From CAWAMR01 sp963783095 (lineage in GTDB: Bacteria; Planctomycetota; Planctomycetia; Gemmatales; Gemmataceae): a stretch of DNA of 64,000 nucleotides. The notes beneath the pieces are model-generated. The model saw only the letters and a list, made by a program, of their open reading frames with translations. It searched no databases and was not told where the DNA came from. The number at the start of each line of letters is the position of its first letter. Position 1 is the stretch's first letter. This document shows, in pieces, positions 1 through 8,746 of this stretch. The translations under genes and the position numbers were made by a program. Where the stretch lies: NCBI GenBank assembly GCA_963783095.1, contig CAWAMR010000014.1:124001-188000 (forward strand), written 5' to 3'.

Positions 1-33
1 GTTGGTGACAACTTTTGGGCGATTCCCCGTGTC

Positions 34-1506
34 TCAAGCAATCAATTCCTGAATCACTTTCGACGGCTCAACACCTGTCAATCGTTGATCCAATCCCTGA
101 TACTTGTAAGTGAACTTTTCGTGGTCGATGCCCAGAAGGCGAAGGATCGTTGCATGGAAGTCGTGGATGTGTACGGGGTTTTTCACGATGTTGTAGGAAA
201 AATCATCGGTTTCGCCGTAGATCGTGCCGCCCTTGGAGCCGCCGCCGGCCATCCACATCGTGAAGCAGCGCGGATGATGATCCCGACCATAGTTCGTCTT
301 CGATAGCCCGCCCTGCGAGTAAATCGTTCTGCCAAACTCGCCGCCCCAGATAATCAGCGTATCATCGAACATCCCTTTTTGTTTGAGATCGTTTATCAGT
401 CCGTAACATGCTTGATCGACGTCGCGGCATTGATCCGGGAGCCGGCCCGCGACGTTGGCGTGCGTGTCCCAATTATTGAGGTAAATCTGCACGAATCGGA
501 CGCCGCGCTGGACCAGTCGACGTGCCATCAACACCGTGTTGGCAAAAGTACCCGGCTTTTTGGCGTTGGCACCGTACAACTCAAACGTCTTTTCAGGCTC
601 CTTCGTTAGATCCATGAGATCGGGGACACTGGCCTGCATTCGGAAAGCCATTTCATACTGCTGGATGCGAGTGTGCGTTTCGGGGTCGCCGACGATTTTG
701 TAATTCATCTCATTGAGTTTTTTCAGGCCGTCCAAGGTTTTCTTGCGGACAGCTTCGGAGACACCGGGCGGGTTGTTGATGTACAGAATCGGATCGCCGC
801 TGGACCGGAACGACACACCCGCATGTTCGCCGGACAGATAGCCCGACGACCATAGACGCGCTGATATGGCCTGGACCTGTTCGGTATTGGTCGGATTGGC
901 AACGAGGACGACGAACGTCGGCAGATTCTGATTGAGCGAGCCCAGACCGTACGAAACCCACGACCCAATGCACGGCCGGCCTGTGACCTGATTGCCTGTC
1001 TGCATGTTGGTGATGGCAGGCTCGTGATTGATGGCTTCGGTGTGCATGCTTCGGATGAAGCACATATCATCGACCATCTTGGCAGTCCAGGGCAGCAACT
1101 CCGTTACCCACATCCCGCATTTGCCGTGCTGGGCAAATTTGAACTTCGATGGTGCGATGGGGAAACGCGCCTGTCCGCTGGTCATCGTGGTGAGTCGTTG
1201 ACCTTTTCGGATCGAGTCCGGAAGATCCTTGTCGTAGTAGTCCTGCATCTTCGGTTTGTAGTCGTAAATGTCCATCTGCGGCGGACCGCCCACCATGTGC
1301 AGATAGATGACGTTTTTCGCCTTCGCGGGGAAGTTCGTTTCCGGCAACGCAGCATTGAAGCCGGTTTTGCTGCCCTTGTCGGCGGCATTGCCGGCAAGCG
1401 CAGTCAGCGCGGCAGCGCCGACAGCGCTCATACCGCGAGCAAAGAATTGCCGGCGCGTTTCGAGCCGGACAAAGTCGTGAAAGTCGCTGGTATTGATCAG
1501 GTTCAT
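34..1506 (-). CDS. DUF1501 family exported protein
   Basis: About 490 aa. DUF1501 proteins are a large planctomycete family with a sulfatase/phosphatase-like fold by family knowledge; the substrate is unknown. An N-terminal twin-arginine-type leader is visible (TRRQFFARG, then an Ala-rich hydrophobic stretch), so Tat export is likely. Family signatures seen in order are LHMVGGPPQMD, NNWDTH, WGGEFGRT and GRDHHP. The frame is open up to 1665, but that extension is only translation of the CACAGAG inverted repeat. I chose ATG 1506, which has GAGAGAAG just upstream. The family is normally co-transcribed with a DUF1549/DUF1553 gene; here that partner sits at 4416-7592 with about 2.9 kb of inserted DNA in between. 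The call is firm; the enzymatic role is not known. Confidence 0.93.
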   Translation of the reverse strand: MNLINTSDFHDFVRLETRRQFFARGMSAVGAAALTALAGNAADKGSKTGFNAALPETNFPAKAKNVIYLHMVGGPPQMDIYDYKPKMQDYYDKDLPDSIRKGQRLTTMTSGQARFPIAPSKFKFAQHGKCGMWVTELLPWTAKMVDDMCFIRSMHTEAINHEPAITNMQTGNQVTGRPCIGSWVSYGLGSLNQNLPTFVVLVANPTNTEQVQAISARLWSSGYLSGEHAGVSFRSSGDPILYINNPPGVSEAVRKKTLDGLKKLNEMNYKIVGDPETHTRIQQYEMAFRMQASVPDLMDLTKEPEKTFELYGANAKKPGTFANTVLMARRLVQRGVRFVQIYLNNWDTHANVAGRLPDQCRDVDQACYGLINDLKQKGMFDDTLIIWGGEFGRTIYSQGGLSKTNYGRDHHPRCFTMWMAGGGSKGGTIYGETDDFSYNIVKNPVHIHDFHATILRLLGIDHEKFTYKYQGLDQRLTGVEPSKVIQELIA

Positions 1507-1549
1507 AGTTAGCTTCTCTCGGAATGCACGCAGAAAAGAGGTACTAACC

Positions 1550-1656
1550 ACAGAGTCACAGAGGACACAGAGAAGACACAAAACCGGTCCTGAAGCGTCA
1601 GCGAAGAGAGGCCTAAAGCTTCTGTTGAATTTTCTCTGTGTTCTCTGTGACTCTGT
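1550..1656. repeat. CACAGAG inverted repeat (MITE/REP-like)
   Basis: The left arm at 1550-1574 and the right arm at 1632-1656 are 25-bp inverted copies with one mismatch (core ACAGAGTCACAGAG). The loop is about 57 bp. It sits directly upstream of the DUF1501 start. A single arm of the same family recurs at 63058-63080. Confidence 0.8.
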
Positions 1657-1696
1657 ACTACTCATTCTGCGAATTTTGCTTTTCTAACACAATTTT

Positions 1697-3263
1697 CTAG
1701 GCCACTTGGCTTAGGGTTTTCAGATCGCTTTCGTGGACGTAGGACAAGGCACTGGCGAGTTGTCTGCCTCGCACGGTGATTTTGTAGCGGTGACTCTTGG
1801 GAACCTTTTGGACCAAGCCATGAGCGCGCAACAATTGTAATCGGCGTGTGACTTGACCGCTTTGCTTCTTTTTTTCCACACCAGGTCCCGTACAGCACTG
1901 CTCGCAAATCCCGGTTGCGCAAGCCCAGCATCGCATATTCGCCTCGGTTGATGGCCCGCAGCAACTGGCTGTCTTCTGCCGACAATGGGTTTAACCCCCG
2001 ATAGCGTCGCCCTGCTCGCTCGACCGGACTGCTGACCGGAGCCGTCAACGACTCCAACGTCTCGGATGATTCCACCACCGACATCGCCTCCAAGTACGAC
2101 TCGTTGGCTTTTTGCGACAACTGGCAGCGACGGTACAGATCCGCCACGCTGCGCCGCAATGACTGCCACGCCAAACGCTTGTGCGGATCGTTCTCGCGAG
2201 GTCGATATACCTTCAGCCCTTCCGCATTGTGGATCGTCGTCTCAATCCGCAAGATTCGCCCGAACTTGTCGTACATCTTCACGCTGTTGGATCCCACCCG
2301 ATGCTTCATCCGCGTTCCTTCATAACGGGTCTTGCGATCACTCACCACTTCGCCTTGGAACTTGCCATGAATCGCTCCCGACTCCGTCACATACTGCTGC
2401 AAAAACCGCATCACATCCGCGCACGAGAGGTTCTCCGTGGCGTGTCGGATCAGACGACGATACAGCGGTTGCAACAATTCCTTCGAACGAAATGCCACAT
2501 CGGTTGCCCATTCAGTTTGCTCGGCGGTCCAGTAATACTCCGGCAACGACAACTCCCCGAGCAAATCCAGAAAGGCCGGATGGTACTGCCGCAACAAGCC
2601 CGACAGCATGGCCCCCCAATCCGTTTTCAGTTGCTCATCCAACCATTGTTGCGCTTGAGCAAAATCGGCAACCCAGGCAAACGTGTTGTCGAACCGTTGG
2701 TAAGCAAGTCCCGCTGCATTCATCTGCCGGGCCAACCACTCTCGACCGTTCATGCAAATCTGAACCTGCATCGGGAACCAAGTCATGATGCGAATGTGCA
2801 TCAGGCCGTACCGAGGATCGCGAATGTACAGATAGTAGTGCAGGCACTTGCGCCAGGCCGAGTGTACTTCCAGATGTTGGGTGCCAGCGTTCTTGTGAAG
2901 CTCGTAACTGTTGCAATTCTCCACACAACTGAGCACGGCGATCAACCCGGTGAAGCTCTCGGGGATCGCATACGTCCGCAGCAGTTCGTCGAGGACTTCC
3001 TGCTTGTCTCGGTTGGCTGCCAGGTAGACCACTTTCCCCACCGGCGTTTTGCGGGCCAATTGCTCCGTGGTCTTCTTGAGCTTGCGCGAAGTACCATCGA
3101 CGAAAGCCCGAAAAACCTTAAGCAGCACACCGATGAAATTCAAAAACTTGGCGAAACCCTTCACATAACAGATCCGCCGCTGTGTTCCGCGAAAGCGAAT
3201 TCGGTCGAATCCGGAAAGAACCCCATAGATGTTCGCTTCGTGTTGCTGTACAAACTCTTGCAT
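1697..3263 (-). CDS. Unknown conserved protein with C-terminal winged-helix-like tail, frameshifted
   Basis: About 520 aa when the break is repaired. I do not recognise a function. From memory it resembles a family that occurs in several copies in planctomycete genomes, which hints at mobility; that is recollection, not shown here. The N-terminus reads GVLSGFDRIRFRGTQRR and the middle carries MTWFPMQVQICMNGREWLARQM-like text at about residues 160-180. The first frame runs from 3263 to about 1885. The plausible C-terminus (RRLQLLRAHGLVQKVPKSHR, like a winged helix) lies one base over, in the frame ending at 1697. The switch falls at a run of seven A in the coding strand and needs a +1 shift, so the usual -1 slippage seen in IS genes does not explain it. 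The unshifted frame would run on to 1662. It lies between DUF1501 and an IS5-type element. Confidence 0.7.
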
Positions 3264-3371
3264 GGCATGTTCGGTGGTTGAGTTAAGTGAATCGTGACAA
3301 ATCCACTCTATTCAATTCCGACATGCCTGTTTCATTTTTCATTTGGTTGCGGCTATGCCGCGCTGTGGTTA

Positions 3372-4399
3372 GGCAGTGTTGACATTCGCTCAGGCAATTT
3401 ACGGAACCTGCGAAAGGAGGCTTCGTCGGCCGCGAGATTTCGCCGCTTCCTTGATCGTTAAGGGCTTCCCATTGTACGAAAAATATTCCACGCAGTTTCG
3501 GCATAGGTAAAGCTATTTCGCCTCGCCGGATTCCTACGATTGGTTGGCAGCCATGACGGTTGCCTTCAATCATGGAACCGAACACGCGAGGCTTGATACC
3601 CATGCTGCGACGACACGAAATCAGTGATGAGCAATGGAACATTATCAAGGACCACTTGCCGGGCAAGGAAGGCGATCCCGGTGCGACCGCTAAGGATAAT
3701 CGCCTGTTCATCAACGCCATCTTTTGGATCGCCAAGACCGGCGTTCCTTGGCGTGATTTGCCGGAACGGTTCGGCCCGTGGAACAGCATGTTTCAGAGAT
3801 TCAATCGCTGGTGCAAGAATGGCGTGTTCCCCAAAATCATGGATCTGTTGAAAGATCCCGACGTCGAAGTTTTGATGGTGGATTCCACGGTAATTCGTGC
3901 CCATCAGCATTCCGCAGGTGCCAAGGGCAGCAACGCCGAGGCCGAGTGCCTGGGACGCTCGCGCGGCGGATTCAGCACGAAGATTCACGTTTCGTGCAAT
4001 GGTGTCGGCGAGCCTGTGAAGATTCTTCTGACGCCGGGCCAAAATCATGATGTCAAACAAGGACCGGCTCTGCTGGAAGGCAGCGATCCACAGAAAGTTC
4101 TCGCCGACAAGGGCTATGACAGCGACGAGTTCGTGGCGACGATCGAAGCGAAGGGCGCGGAAGCAGTCATTCCGCCGCGCAGCAATCGCGTCGAACCACG
4201 CGAATACGACACAGAGACCTATAAGCAACGCAACATCGTGGAGCGGATGATCAATATCATGAAACAGTCCCGCCGAGTGGCAACGCGCTACGAGAAAACG
4301 GCACGAAATTTTCTGGGATTCGTGGCTTTCACCGCGCTCGTGACGCTGTTAACCTAAACCCAGCCTCTCCAGTTTCACGGCTGGAATGTCAACACTACC
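3372..4399 (+). mobile_element. Intact IS5-family insertion sequence (IS427-like), 1028 bp
   Basis: The ends are 16-bp inverted repeats: GGCAGTGTTGACATTC at 3372-3387, and the complement of GGTAGTGTTGACATTC at 4384-4399 (one mismatch). TA flanks both ends (3370-3371 and 4400-4401), fitting a 2-bp target duplication. It carries one complete DDE transposase. The right end lies 16 bp past the DUF1553 stop codon, so the insertion probably separated that gene from DUF1501. The group assignment is from family knowledge. Confidence 0.9.
3602..4357 (+). CDS. IS5-family DDE transposase
   Basis: About 251 aa; carries out cut-and-paste transposition of the surrounding element. The N-terminal DNA-binding region is the usual RRHEISDEQW block followed by GVPWRDLP. 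The catalytic triad is visible as VDST (Asp about 94), ADKGYD (Asp about 169) and QRNIVERMINIMK (Glu about 214). The frame is open from TTG 3560 and ATG 3572. I prefer ATG 3602, because homologues start with this RRHE block and a GAGG lies about 10 nt upstream. Many IS427 relatives split this gene into two frames joined by frameshifting; here it is one uninterrupted ORF, so the copy may be active. Confidence 0.93.
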   Translation: MLRRHEISDEQWNIIKDHLPGKEGDPGATAKDNRLFINAIFWIAKTGVPWRDLPERFGPWNSMFQRFNRWCKNGVFPKIMDLLKDPDVEVLMVDSTVIRAHQHSAGAKGSNAEAECLGRSRGGFSTKIHVSCNGVGEPVKILLTPGQNHDVKQGPALLEGSDPQKVLADKGYDSDEFVATIEAKGAEAVIPPRSNRVEPREYDTETYKQRNIVERMINIMKQSRRVATRYEKTARNFLGFVAFTALVTLLT

Positions 4400-4415
4400 T
4401 AGTTCGTTTTGCCTT

Positions 4416-5583
4416 CTACTTATTCAAAACTTCATCCAGATTCATCAGTTCGTTGATTAACATCGTCCAGCCGGCGAGTACGGTTGGGTCGATCGTGGCA
4501 TCTGCTTTCGACTCACCCACGGCGATTAGTTTCTGTGCATCCTGCGGCTTGGCCTTGTAGTTCGCCAGCAAATCGGCGAGAGATTCCTGAGCGACTTTCA
4601 TCTCCTCCAGACGGAAGGGACGGGATAGCAGTCGACGGGCGATAAAGTCGATCTTGTCCTCGTCTCGGACTCCCCCTTGCTTCAAGGTCTTTTGTGCCAG
4701 AACGCGGGCGGCCTCGACGTATTGGGGATCGTTCAGCGTCACCAGTGCTTGAAGCGGGGTGTTGGTCCGTTCACGGCGGACGACGCACGTTTCGCGGTTC
4801 GGCGCGTTGAGAATATCCATTGAAGCCGGCGGGGCAGCCCGCTTCCAGAAGGTGTACATGCTCCGGCGATAGAGATTCTCGCCGCTATCCTGGCGGTAGT
4901 CGCGCGTATTGCTGCCGATCATCGCCACCGCTTCCCAGACTCCGGGCGGCTGATAGGGCCTGACGCTCGGACCGCCCATCTTGCGAACCAGCAAGCCGCT
5001 CGCCGCCAGAGCGTGATCGCGGATCATCTCGGCATCCATGCGATAGCGCGGGCCATGCGAGAGCAGCCTATTGTGCGGGTCGCTTCTCCATTTTCTCCTT
5101 GGTCGAGATCGCCGCCTGGCGATAGGTTGCCGACGTCACCATCAATTTGAAGAATTGTTTGATGTCCCAGCGTCTCGCGGAACTCAACGGCCAGCCAGTC
5201 GAGCAGCTCCGGGTGGGTGGGCAATTCGCCGGCGACACCAAAATCGCCGGCGGTGCGAACCAGGCCGGTGCCAAAGAGTTCCTGCCAGAAGCGATTGACC
5301 GTCACGCGCGTCGTGAGCGGATGTTCCGGGCCGGAGCAGCCACTTGGCCAAGCCGAGGCGATTATGCGGCAAATCGCTGGGCAACGGCGGCAGAAACTTG
5401 GGCGTTTCGGCCTTTACCTGATCGCGGCGTTTGTCGTACTCGCCGCGGAAAAGAATATAAGCGATGCGGCTCGCCTTCACGCTCGCTCATCACGTACGCA
5501 ACGGTTCCGCGAGCTTTGATATTGGCTTCTTCTTGTTGGAAAACTCCGATCTTGCGCGCTGAGTTCCTGCGATGGTTTATCAA
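4416..5583 (-). CDS. Segment 4: DUF1553 domain and C-terminus
   Basis: C-terminal part of the same gene, in at least four frames. Joined by eye it contains KIGVFQQEEANIKARGTVAY, VTVNRFWQELFGTGLVRT, DAEMIRDHALAASGLL, YRRSMYTFWKRAAPP and RRERTNTPLQALVTLNDPQY, all classic DUF1553 blocks. The stop is TAG at 4416-4418. The longest single frame is 4416-5039. Confidence 0.85.
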
Positions 5584-7592
5584 GTGTCACCAGCCACCAG
5601 TCGATAAGTTCATCCATCTCCTTGGGGGTGCGCTTGGCACCGGGCTTGGCAAGCAAGTCAGCGCCGCGCGGCCGACTTGGCCAGTTGCTCGGCCTGGGAT
5701 GCTGAGAGAGCTTTGGTATAGATCCGCAAATCCTGCAAGGTCAAGGAGCCGATGCGGGAGGTGGTGTGACGCTGGCCGATTTTCAATGGCACCGTCGTCT
5801 TGATGGTTTGCTTCAAGGCATCCTTTTGCACGTCGGCAGCCTGGATCAGGCCGTTGACGAAGATTTTGATCCCGGATGCTTTGCCCGATCCATCGTAAGT
5901 TACCGTGAACTGTTGCCACTGATTGGGCTGAATTCTCTGCTTCGAGACGGCCTTCAAGGCATCGTCCGGCCATTTGTTGACGATGTGCATTCCGATGCGA
6001 TCGCCTTCCAGCCAGACGTCCCAGCCTCGGAAATCTTTGGTGTCGTCCATGCGAGCGATTATGGAACCTGTTTGAGCGGTTCGCCCCGTTCTGATCCAGC
6101 CGCTGACTGAAAAAGCCTGATTCTTTTCAAAATCGCCGACCTCAGCGAACTCGATGGTTGTGCCGGTTTTCTGGGTGAGGGCCTTGGCGTGCAACTTTCC
6201 CAGCCGCCCACTCAAGCCCCGTTGCCAGCGTTATCGTTCTCGGTTTGCCGTCCAGCGTGTAATGCAGCGATTTGCCTTCACCTTCGCTGAGTTTTGCATG
6301 AAACTTCAAGCCGTCGCTGGGTATCAATGCCGCGATGGTTTCGGCATTCGCGGACTTGAGCCAGTTGTCAAAATCAGCGCGAGCACCTTTCTTCGGTCCC
6401 GGAGTTTGGCGCGAATGGTTTCCAGTTCCTTGTTGATCGTGTCCCAGCGCGGCCGGTCTTCCGGTTTCGGCAACGTGAGAATGGGTGGGGTGTTCGGAAC
6501 ATTCCCGTCCATCGCGCGCTGCGTGGTGTTATTGAACAATGCCGAGAGCGAATAAAAGTCGCGCTGTCGTGATCGGGTCGAACTTGTGATCGTGACACAC
6601 CGCACAACCAGCGGTCAGTCCCATCCATACTTGCGACACCGTTTCGGTTCGATCGCGGGCATAGAGGACGAGGTATTCTTCATCGATCGCGCCGCCTTCG
6701 TTGGTCGTGATATTACAACGAACAAAGCCGGTGGCAACACGTTGATCGATGGTCGGGTTCGGCAGCAAGTCGCCGGCAAGTTGTTCGATGGTGAACTGGT
6801 CGAATTTCATATTCCGGTTGAAGGCATTGATGACCCAGTCGCGGTACGACCAGATTTCCCGATAGTTATCGAAGTGGATGCCGTGAGAATCCGCATAGCG
6901 CGCTGCATCGAGCCAGTACCGGCCGCGATGTTCGCCCCATTGCGGCATCTTCAACAACTTATCAACGTACTTCTCGTACCAGTTCGGCGCTCGATCGTTG
7001 ACCATTTCTTCGACATCTTCCGGGGCAGGAGGAAGCCCAACGAGATCGAGACTCAGACGGCGCGCCAGCGCTCGGCGATCGGCCTCGGGCGCGGGTTGCA
7101 AACCGTGTTTTTCCAGTTCGGCGAGGATGAACGCATCGATAGGATTCCGAACCCAGGCGGCATTTTTTACTTGGGGTGGAGTCGGTCGGCTGGGAGCGAT
7201 CAGCGACCAGTGCACTTGATACTCGGCACCCTGCGCGATCCACTGTTTGAGAATCTCCTTTCGCGCGCGGTCAAGGTCTTTTTGGTTGCAGGCGGGGGCA
7301 TCATCTTGTCGGGCTTGGTCGAGAAGATGTGCTCGACGAGCGCGCTTTCGGCGAGTTTGCCGGGAACGATCGCTTCTTTCTTGATGGCCTCCTCGCGTTT
7401 GTCGAGTCGCAAGCCCGCTTTGCGAGCGGCGCTATCTGCCCCGTGACAGGCAAAGCAGTTTTCCGCGAGTATCGGTCGAATATCTCGGTTGTATTCGAGT
7501 TTGTCAGCTCCCTGTGCAGCGGATGCTCCAACCAACCCGGCTGTTGCCAGGATGCCGAATAGACGGGTATATAGGCATCGATCGATATTCAT
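4416..7592 (-). CDS. PSCyt1-DUF1549-LamG-DUF1553 protein, whole gene (multiple frameshifts)
   Basis: One gene of about 1,055 codons read through several frame changes. Domain order from the start is: signal peptide, planctomycete cytochrome-c-like domain, DUF1549, a coiled linker, a concanavalin/LamG-like domain, DUF1553. This is the standard planctomycete arrangement whose partner is DUF1501. Role unproven; a periplasmic or cell-surface redox-linked degradative function is the usual guess. The start at 7592 overlaps the stop of the GntR gene as ATGA, so the two are translationally coupled. At least seven frame switches occur, between about 7235 and 5000. The break near 7238 is explained by one missing A (GAAAGGAG where GAAAAGGAG keeps the family sequence). 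Either a decayed gene or consensus errors; see the segment entries. Confidence 0.85.
5658..6215 (-). CDS. Segment 3: LamG/concanavalin A-like domain
   Basis: Third piece of the 4416-7592 gene. EFAEVGDFEKNQAFSVSGWI, GWDVWLEGDRIGMHIVNKWP and YDGSGKASGIKIFVNG are typical of laminin-G/pentraxin-like folds inserted between DUF1549 and DUF1553. It may bind carbohydrate. It ends with LRIYTKALSASQAEQLAK. Confidence 0.8.
   Translation of the reverse strand: MSGRLGKLHAKALTQKTGTTIEFAEVGDFEKNQAFSVSGWIRTGRTAQTGSIIARMDDTKDFRGWDVWLEGDRIGMHIVNKWPDDALKAVSKQRIQPNQWQQFTVTYDGSGKASGIKIFVNGLIQAADVQKDALKQTIKTTVPLKIGQRHTTSRIGSLTLQDLRIYTKALSASQAEQLAKSAARR
6529..7215 (-). CDS. Segment 2: DUF1549 domain
   Basis: Second piece of the 4416-7592 gene. 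It shows the DUF1549 hallmarks NPIDAFILAELEKHGL, RRLSLDLVGLPP, RYWLDAARYADSHG and CAVCHDHKFDPIT (a second CxxCH). The true reading begins near 7240 (KEILKQWIAQGAEYQ). After HKFDPIT the sequence continues in another frame as QRDFYSLSALFNNT (6324-6575), followed by a coiled linker. Confidence 0.88.
   Translation of the reverse strand: MHWSLIAPSRPTPPQVKNAAWVRNPIDAFILAELEKHGLQPAPEADRRALARRLSLDLVGLPPAPEDVEEMVNDRAPNWYEKYVDKLLKMPQWGEHRGRYWLDAARYADSHGIHFDNYREIWSYRDWVINAFNRNMKFDQFTIEQLAGDLLPNPTIDQRVATGFVRCNITTNEGGAIDEEYLVLYARDRTETVSQVWMGLTAGCAVCHDHKFDPITTARLLFALGIVQ
7200..7592 (-). CDS. Segment 1: signal peptide and cytochrome-c-like domain
   Basis: N-terminal piece of the 4416-7592 gene. A signal peptide (LFGILATAGLVGASAAQGAD) is followed by YNRDIRPILAENCFACHG, the planctomycete PSCyt1 block with one CxxCH haem site, then LRLDKREEA and KMMPPP, typical of the domain. 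The frame is lost after LTARER. Confidence 0.88.
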   Translation of the reverse strand: MNIDRCLYTRLFGILATAGLVGASAAQGADKLEYNRDIRPILAENCFACHGADSAARKAGLRLDKREEAIKKEAIVPGKLAESALVEHIFSTKPDKMMPPPATKKTLTARERRFSNSGSRRVPSIKCTGR

Positions 7593-8353
7593 GATTTTCG
7601 ACTCTTCCTGGTTGGCTCTGAGTTTGGCGAGGTAACTTGCGGATCAATCTTCGGCACCGAAATGGTTCGGCTCCAGTACCGTGCGCCGGAGCGAATATGC
7701 CTGGCCATCGCTCTCGCTGCCTCACGGCTATCACCCGCGAGAAGGGCTTCGACAATGGCGAGGTGTTCGACGGCTTCCTGGGCAACGCGTTGCGAATCGT
7801 TGCGTGACTCTTCGAGTTCCCACGACACATCGCGGAAGACCCGAAAAAGGATCTTGAGTCTACTGAGTTCATTCGCAAGAAAAACATTATCGCACGACGA
7901 GGCAATCAAATCGTGCAGGTGAGTATCGACATTCCGGGCGGTGCGAATGTATTGCGTAATCGAGGCCGGCGGTGTTTGCATCAAGCGGCGAATCTCATCT
8001 GCCAATGAATTTAGTTTCGTCAAATCAATTCGTCCACAGGCAGTTCGAGTTGCCTCAACTTCCAAAGCACGTCGAACGTGGCATACTTCCCGGACTTCCT
8101 TGGTCGTGACTTTCCGAACGACCGCTCCGCGATTCGGCAAGAGGTCTATGACTCCCATACTTGCAAGTTCGATAAGCGCTTCGCGGATGGGCGTATGACT
8201 GACCCCAAAGCTTGCGGCAAGCTGCTGAGTCACAAGGCGCTGGCCGGCGCGAAATTTCCCCTGAAAGACATCCGTAAGGAGCGATCGCACGATCGCCTTG
8301 CGGCGAAGACCGTGATCGCAATCAATCGGTTGGGGGTTTGGTAGGTGGGTCAC
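7589..8353 (-). CDS. GntR-family transcriptional regulator, FCD type
   Basis: 254 aa. The N-terminal winged helix shows QQLAASFGVSHTPIREAL, the recognition helix of the GntR family. The C-terminal all-helical FCD ligand domain has likely metal ligands in NVDTHLH, VEHLAIVEAL and ARHI. FCD regulators usually sense sugar acids or other organic acids and repress a neighbouring catabolic operon. Its stop overlaps the next start by four bases (ATGA), so it is coupled to the DUF1549/DUF1553 gene and probably controls it. A 12-bp perfect palindrome upstream at 8439-8450 is a candidate operator. The ligand is unknown. Confidence 0.93.
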   Translation of the reverse strand: MTHLPNPQPIDCDHGLRRKAIVRSLLTDVFQGKFRAGQRLVTQQLAASFGVSHTPIREALIELASMGVIDLLPNRGAVVRKVTTKEVREVCHVRRALEVEATRTACGRIDLTKLNSLADEIRRLMQTPPASITQYIRTARNVDTHLHDLIASSCDNVFLANELSRLKILFRVFRDVSWELEESRNDSQRVAQEAVEHLAIVEALLAGDSREAARAMARHIRSGARYWSRTISVPKIDPQVTSPNSEPTRKSRKS

Positions 8354-8438
8354 GACAACATCAATGCGGATGATTTTACGCGGGGAAGGTTTTCATCACA
8401 CCATTATCGTAGACGGCTGAAAACACAAAGGCAAGATG

Positions 8439-8471
8439 ATTCTATAGAATTTGTTGACAGTTCGATAGAAT
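8439..8471. promoter_or_regulatory. Candidate GntR operator: palindrome plus imperfect copy
   Basis: ATTCTATAGAAT at 8439-8450 is a perfect 12-bp palindrome. A degenerate second copy, TTCGATAGAAT, lies at 8461-8471, two helical turns away centre to centre. Both sit about 86-118 bp upstream of the gntR start, suiting autoregulation. No binding data; inferred from symmetry and position. Confidence 0.4.
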
Positions 8472-8506
8472 GCGAACGCAATTGGCCACTGAAGACTTGT
8501 GCTTGC

Positions 8507-8746
8507 TCACGGCATTTCGATCAATTCCTGCCATGTCTTGACCTCAACGAGGCGATAGTAAATCCTTTCGAGATGTTCCAGATCCTCGATTACAGCGAGC
8601 AGGGCAATCACGCTTTCCCCGGGAGCTCCGAGCAGTTTATTACCCAAACACACAATAAGCTTCTTTGCCTCTCTGACAGCCCCTTCTTCGAGAATGGCCA
8701 GATAAGTATCTGATGGGCACAAGCTTTCAGGAAATTGAGAAATCAT
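8507..8746 (-). CDS. Small protein duplicating the C-terminal domain of the upstream Rpn-like nuclease
   Basis: 79 aa. By eye, 43 of 68 residues match the last 68 residues of the upstream 285-aa protein (shared SDTYLAIL, EGA, EDLEHLERI, VKTW.EL). It lacks the nuclease domain. ATG 8746 overlaps the upstream TGA as ATGA, so translation is coupled. The frame is open to 8770, but that start lies inside the neighbour. Known from E. coli Rpn proteins: a small intragenic protein made of the C-terminal domain inhibits the toxic full-length nuclease. By analogy this could be an antitoxin or a dimerisation partner, but that is inference. The alternative is a decayed tandem duplicate. Confidence 0.8.
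   Translation of the reverse strand: MISQFPESLCPSDTYLAILEEGAVREAKKLIVCLGNKLLGAPGESVIALLAVIEDLEHLERIYYRLVEVKTWQELIEMP

Noticed and set aside
1860..1900. Programmed -1 frameshift at the A7 run of the 1697-3263 gene
   Set aside because: The required change is +1; the -1 frame does not give the winged-helix text.
2066..3281. Plus-strand ORFs of 240 and 366 codons
   Set aside because: Antisense shadows of the 1697-3263 gene, which has normal protein composition.
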